Source: an uncultured Faecalibacterium sp. (GTDB lineage: Bacteria; Bacillota; Clostridia; Oscillospirales; Ruminococcaceae). From it: a stretch of DNA of 7,099 nt. Of this stretch, positions 4,303-7,099 are shown one piece after another (position 1 is the stretch's first letter; the number at the start of each line of letters is the position of its first letter). Below the pieces are notes generated by a model that had not been told where the DNA came from, ran no database searches, and saw nothing but the letters and a program-made list of their open reading frames with translations. The stretch spans positions 1-7,099 of the forward strand of contig CAAHET010000201.1 of NCBI GenBank assembly GCA_900772565.1, read 5' to 3'. Position numbers and translations under genes: made by a program.

Positions 4303-5526
4303 ATGGCCAAGAATATCATCATTGGTCAGAGCGGCGGCCCTACCGCCGTGATCAACTCCAGCCTTGCGGGCGTATACAAAGCTGCCCGCAGTCTGGGTGC
4401 AGACAAGGTGTACGGCATGAAGTACGGCATCGAGGGTCTGCTCAAGGAAGAGCTGCTGGAGCTCAACGTCCTGCTGGACGACCGCATGAGTATCGAGCTG
4501 CTCAAGCGCACCCCGTCCAGCTATCTGGGCAGCTGCCGCTTCAAGCTGCCCGACCCGGACACCGATGCCACCCCGTTCGTCAAGCTGTTCACTCTGTTTG
4601 ACAAGTACGACATCTGTGCCGTGTTCTACATTGGCGGCAATGACTCGATGGATACCATCGCAAAGCTGTCCCGCTATGGGCAGCGGGTGGGCAGCAGTGT
4701 GCGGTTCATCGGTGTGCCCAAGACCATCGACAACGACTTGTGTCTTACCGACCACACCCCCGGCTACGGCTCTGCCGCAAAGTACATTGCTACCATCTTA
4801 AAGGAAGTCATCCGCGACTCCTCTGTGTACAACATCCGCAGCGTGACGGTGGCCGAGATCATGGGCCGTCACGCAGGCTGGCTGGCCGGTGCGGCCTGTC
4901 TGGCAGGCGGTGAGGACTGCGAAGGCCCCGACCTGATCCTGCTGCCGGAAGTGCCCTTTGATCAGGACAAGTTCCTTGCCCGGGTGGACGAGTTGCAGCG
5001 GGTGAAGTCCAACGTTATCATCGCAGCCAGCGAAGGCGTAAAGACCGCAGACGGCACTTATCTGTGCGATCTGGTGTCCACCGCTGGGCAGCTGGACGCC
5101 TTTGGCCACAAGGCCATCCTCAGCGGCACCAGCCGTTACCTTTCGGAGCTCATCCACGACAAGCTGCAGTGCAAGAGCCGCGCCATCGAGTTCTCTACCT
5201 TGCAGCGCTGCGCCAGCCATCTGGCCAGCCGCACGGATGTGAACGAGGCCTACGCCGTAGGCGGTGCCGCCGCAGCTGCCGCCTTTGCCGGTGAGAGCGG
5301 CCGCATGATCGCCCTCAAGCGGGTCTCCAACTACCCGTACCAGTGCATCACCGAGTCTGTGGATGTGCAGCAGGTGGCAAATCTGGAAAAGAAGGTCCCG
5401 CTGGAATGGATCACCCCGGACGGGATGCAGGTGACCGAAACCTTTGAGGAGTACGCCCGTCCGCTGATTTTGGACGAGGTGACCCCCGTTTATGTGAACG
5501 GTACCCCCCGCCACATCCGTCTGTGA
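4303..5526 (+). CDS. pfp: 6-phosphofructokinase, probably pyrophosphate-dependent (first tandem copy)
   Basis: A 407-residue glycolytic enzyme phosphorylating fructose 6-phosphate to fructose 1,6-bisphosphate. Motifs in order are GQSGGPT (8-14) at the phosphate-donor loop, IGGNDS (110-115), PKTIDND (139-145) with D143 at the catalytic-base position, TPGYGSA (152-158), MGRHAGW (187-193), LPEVPF (214-219) with E216 at the sugar-binding position, and STLQR (298-302). ATP-dependent enzymes such as E. coli PfkA have glycines in GGDG and PGTIDND. Here those sites are D114 and K140, the classic signature of PPi use. PPi enzymes work reversibly, so a gluconeogenic role is possible too. The Asn of GGND, in place of the more usual Asp, is shared with the second copy. 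The protein is longer than PfkA (about 320) as expected for this clade. It is the first gene of a two-gene unit, 84 nt before its paralogue. Confidence 0.92.
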   Translation: MAKNIIIGQSGGPTAVINSSLAGVYKAARSLGADKVYGMKYGIEGLLKEELLELNVLLDDRMSIELLKRTPSSYLGSCRFKLPDPDTDATPFVKLFTLFDKYDICAVFYIGGNDSMDTIAKLSRYGQRVGSSVRFIGVPKTIDNDLCLTDHTPGYGSAAKYIATILKEVIRDSSVYNIRSVTVAEIMGRHAGWLAGAACLAGGEDCEGPDLILLPEVPFDQDKFLARVDELQRVKSNVIIAASEGVKTADGTYLCDLVSTAGQLDAFGHKAILSGTSRYLSELIHDKLQCKSRAIEFSTLQRCASHLASRTDVNEAYAVGGAAAAAAFAGESGRMIALKRVSNYPYQCITESVDVQQVANLEKKVPLEWITPDGMQVTETFEEYARPLILDEVTPVYVNGTPRHIRL

Positions 5527-5545
5527 TACGCCTTACCTTTCCGCG

Positions 5546-5586
5546 TCTGTTTTCGTGCAACTGCACGTTATTATAGCCGAAACAGA
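5546..5586 (+). other. Hairpin-forming spacer between the two phosphofructokinase genes
   Basis: CGTGC (5554-5558) pairs with GCACG (5563-5567) across AACT. A wider pairing of TCTGTTTTCG (5546-5555) with CGAAACAGA (5578-5586), one bulge, would enclose most of it. The bases after the small hairpin (TTATTATAG) are not a clean T run. It is therefore more likely a processing or partial-termination element than a full terminator. The second gene may be cotranscribed or may have its own weak promoter; none is clear. Confidence 0.35.
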
Positions 5587-5610
5587 AAAAACAAAAAAGG
5601 AGAAATCATC

Positions 5611-6843
5611 ATGGGAAAAAACGCAATTGTCGGTCAGTCCGGCGGCCCCACCTCTGTCATCAATGCCAGTCTGGCGGGTGTCTTTGAAAGCTGCAAGAAC
5701 CGCGGCGCAGACATCGTGTACGGTATGTGCAACGGTGTTGCCGGTCTGCTGGAGGAGCGGGTGGTGGATCTTTCCACCCTGCTGACCGATGACTTGGACA
5801 TCGAGCTGCTTAAGCGCACCCCGTCCAGCTTTCTGGGCAGCTGCCGCTACAAGCTGCCCGACTGGCGGGATGACGAGGCGGTGTACAAAAAGCTGTTCGC
5901 CATTCTGGAAAAGCTGAACATCGGTTACTTCTTCTACATCGGCGGCAATGACTCCATGGACACCATCGGCAAGCTGGCCGACTACGGCGACCGCATCGGC
6001 AGCGACATCCGCTTTATGGGCGTGCCCAAGACCATCGACAACGATCTGATGGTCACCGATCACACCCCTGGCTACGGCTCTGCCGCCAAGTACATCGGCG
6101 TTGTGATGAAGGAAATCATCCGTGACGCCACCGTATACGGCACCAAGTACGTTACCGTGGTGGAGATTATGGGCCGCAACGCCGGCTGGCTGACCGCCGC
6201 CGCTGCACTGGCCAAGAGCGACGATTGCGAGGGCGTGGACATGATCTGCCTGCCCGAGGTTCCCTTCAACGTGGAGCGCTTTGTGGAAAAGGTGCGCGTG
6301 ATGCAGGAAAAGAAGCCCAGCATCGTCATTGCTGTTTCCGAGGGCGTAAAGCTGGAGGATGGCCGCTATGTCTGTGAGCTGGCTGACGACGTGCATGCAG
6401 TGGACGCTTTCGGCCACAAGGCACTGACCGGTACTGCACGGTATCTGGCCAACGTGGTGGCACGCAATCTGGACACCAAGACCCGCTGCATCGAGCTTTC
6501 CACCCTGCAGCGCTGCGCCGGTCACCTGACCAGCCGCACCGACATCACCGAGGCCTATCAGGTGGGCGGTGCTGCTGCCAAGGCGGCCTTTGAGGGCGTT
6601 ACCGGCCAGATGGTTGCCCTGAAGCGCATCTCCAACAACCCCTACCAGTGCACCACCGAGCTGCATCCCATCAGCGAGGTCGCCAACTTGGAAAAGAAGG
6701 TTCCCCTGAGCTGGATGAACAACAACCACACCCAGATGACCGAGGACTTCCTGGACTACGCTCGTCCGCTGATCCAGGCCGAGCTGACCCCGCTGTACAT
6801 TGCCGGTCTGCCGCACCATATCTACATGAAGAACCAGAAGTGA
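5611..6843 (+). CDS. pfp: 6-phosphofructokinase, probably pyrophosphate-dependent (second tandem copy)
   Basis: A 410-residue paralogue of the preceding gene, about 59% identical by hand alignment (roughly 242 matches over 407 positions), with only one internal single-residue gap near 273. It has the same ordered motifs: GQSGGPT (8-14), IGGNDS (110-115), PKTIDND (139-145), TPGYGSA (152-158), LPEVPF (214-219) and STLQR (297-301). D114 and K140 again predict PPi as phosphate donor, with D143 as catalytic base, so nothing suggests a dead copy. Differences include MGRN instead of MGRH at 187-190, a different segment at about 85-108, and a short KNQK tail. The ATG follows AAAGGAG (5596-5602) by 8 nt. 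The unit ends at the strong terminator at 6873-6924. The pair could be isozymes with different regulation or subunits of a mixed oligomer. The sequence does not tell. Confidence 0.92.
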   Translation: MGKNAIVGQSGGPTSVINASLAGVFESCKNRGADIVYGMCNGVAGLLEERVVDLSTLLTDDLDIELLKRTPSSFLGSCRYKLPDWRDDEAVYKKLFAILEKLNIGYFFYIGGNDSMDTIGKLADYGDRIGSDIRFMGVPKTIDNDLMVTDHTPGYGSAAKYIGVVMKEIIRDATVYGTKYVTVVEIMGRNAGWLTAAAALAKSDDCEGVDMICLPEVPFNVERFVEKVRVMQEKKPSIVIAVSEGVKLEDGRYVCELADDVHAVDAFGHKALTGTARYLANVVARNLDTKTRCIELSTLQRCAGHLTSRTDITEAYQVGGAAAKAAFEGVTGQMVALKRISNNPYQCTTELHPISEVANLEKKVPLSWMNNNHTQMTEDFLDYARPLIQAELTPLYIAGLPHHIYMKNQK

Positions 6844-6849
6844 TCTTCT

Positions 6850-6869
6850 CCTGACCTGTTTTCGTCAGG
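6850..6869 (+). other. Small hairpin just after the second phosphofructokinase stop
   Basis: CCTGAC (6850-6855) pairs with GTCAGG (6864-6869) around 8 nt. No T run follows, and the stronger terminator begins 4 nt further on. It may protect the mRNA 3' end or help termination. Confidence 0.4.
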
Positions 6870-6872
6870 CTG

Positions 6873-6924
6873 AAAAGCCCTCCCGCCCGGACGCTGTAAA
6901 GCGCACCCGAACGGGAGGGCTTTT
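6873..6924 (+). terminator. Strong intrinsic terminator of the phosphofructokinase operon
   Basis: AAAAGCCCTCCCG (6873-6885) pairs perfectly with CGGGAGGGCTTTT (6912-6924), 13 bp including the A/T tract. A nested CGCT-GTAA-AGCG hairpin (6892-6903) lies inside the 26-nt loop. The A tract before the stem would also allow termination in the opposite direction. Confidence 0.9.
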
Positions 6925-6966
6925 GTGATTGCCGCAGATATTTTTTCGCGCAGCCCAAATTATGGG

Positions 6967-6995
6967 TTGACAAATCGCGCTTTCAGTGGTAACAT
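6967..6995 (+). promoter_or_regulatory. Promoter of the tRNA-Tyr gene
   Basis: A perfect TTGACA (6967-6972), a 17-nt spacer and TAACAT (6990-6995, four of six) precede the tRNA. Transcription would start near 7002, about 30 nt before the mature 5' end, leaving a short leader for RNase P to remove. Confidence 0.75.
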
Positions 6996-7031
6996 ATATA
7001 GGCAGTCCACGCGGATGCAAAAAGTGAATAT

Positions 7032-7099
7032 GGGCGTGTTCCCGAGTGGCCAATGGGGACAGACTGTAAATCTGCTGCTTTCAGCTTCGGTGGTTCGAA
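7032..7099 (+). tRNA. tRNA-Tyr, anticodon GTA, 3' end beyond the window
   Basis: The sequence matches the bacterial tyrosine tRNA pattern. The 5' acceptor strand is GGGCGTG (7032-7038), followed by TT. The D arm has CCC (7041-7043) pairing with GGG (7055-7057) and the GAGTGGCCAA loop. The anticodon stem is 7059-7063 with 7071-7075, and the loop CTGTAAA (7064-7070) carries GTA at 7066-7068. A long class II variable arm (7076-7088) has a GCT/AGC stem. The T arm starts with GGTGG (7089-7093) and TTCGAA. The rest of the T arm, the 3' acceptor strand and CCA lie outside. The first anticodon-stem pair is A7059-C7075, a mismatch. Further tRNAs may follow. Confidence 0.95.

Noticed and set aside
5533..6819. 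A 428-codon open frame antisense to the second phosphofructokinase, and similar long antisense frames over speE, the decarboxylase and the first phosphofructokinase.
   Set aside because: Their proteins are rich in Gly, Ala, Val, His and Gln, have no recognisable domain and mirror well-conserved enzymes. Long antisense frames are expected in GC-rich coding DNA.
6954..6966. CCCA-5 nt-TGGG inverted repeat overlapping the upstream edge of the tRNA promoter.
   Set aside because: Only four base pairs, easily due to chance, with no sign of a terminator or a known operator.

Overview
The window reads as chromosomal DNA of a gut clostridium with high coding GC. The best guess is an Oscillospiraceae/Ruminococcaceae member of the Faecalibacterium–Subdoligranulum–Gemmiger type. 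This is inferred from the GC-rich codon use, strong GGAGG ribosome binding sites, a clostridial-style Orn/Lys/Arg decarboxylase and PPi-type phosphofructokinases. It was not tested by any search. No mobile element, CRISPR array, rRNA or phage gene is visible.

Layout. Positions 1-2385 (minus strand) hold a tight polyamine operon read right to left: a PLP-dependent arginine/ornithine/lysine decarboxylase (speA type), spermidine synthase (speE), and the first 16 codons of a gene whose N-terminus looks like agmatinase (speB). Together they would run arginine -> agmatine -> putrescine -> spermidine. No gene for the aminopropyl donor (speD) is in view. Positions 2386-2948 have no convincing protein gene. 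This stretch contains the decarboxylase leader, with stacked hairpins ending in a classic intrinsic terminator just before the start codon (an attenuator layout). It also has candidate minus-strand promoters, a GC-rich segment able to fold into a branched structure (2677-2745), and hairpins downstream of the next gene.

Positions 2949-3962 (minus) encode a membrane-anchored SGNH/GDSL hydrolase. Its predicted promoter lies back to back with the predicted promoter of the rightward genes, and a CCAATTGG palindrome sits exactly between the two -35 boxes. A structured leader of about 190 nt (4111-4302) precedes two tandem phosphofructokinase paralogues (4303-5526 and 5611-6843). They are about 59% identical by hand alignment. 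Both carry the Asp/Lys active-site signature of pyrophosphate-dependent enzymes. A strong intrinsic terminator (6873-6924) closes this unit. A consensus-like promoter then drives a tRNA-Tyr (GTA) that runs off the right edge.

Most of the window is ordinary housekeeping metabolism. The parts most worth a second look are non-coding: the attenuator-like speA leader, the unexplained folded segment at 2677-2745, and the long phosphofructokinase leader. The tandem pair of PPi-type phosphofructokinases also deserves attention.
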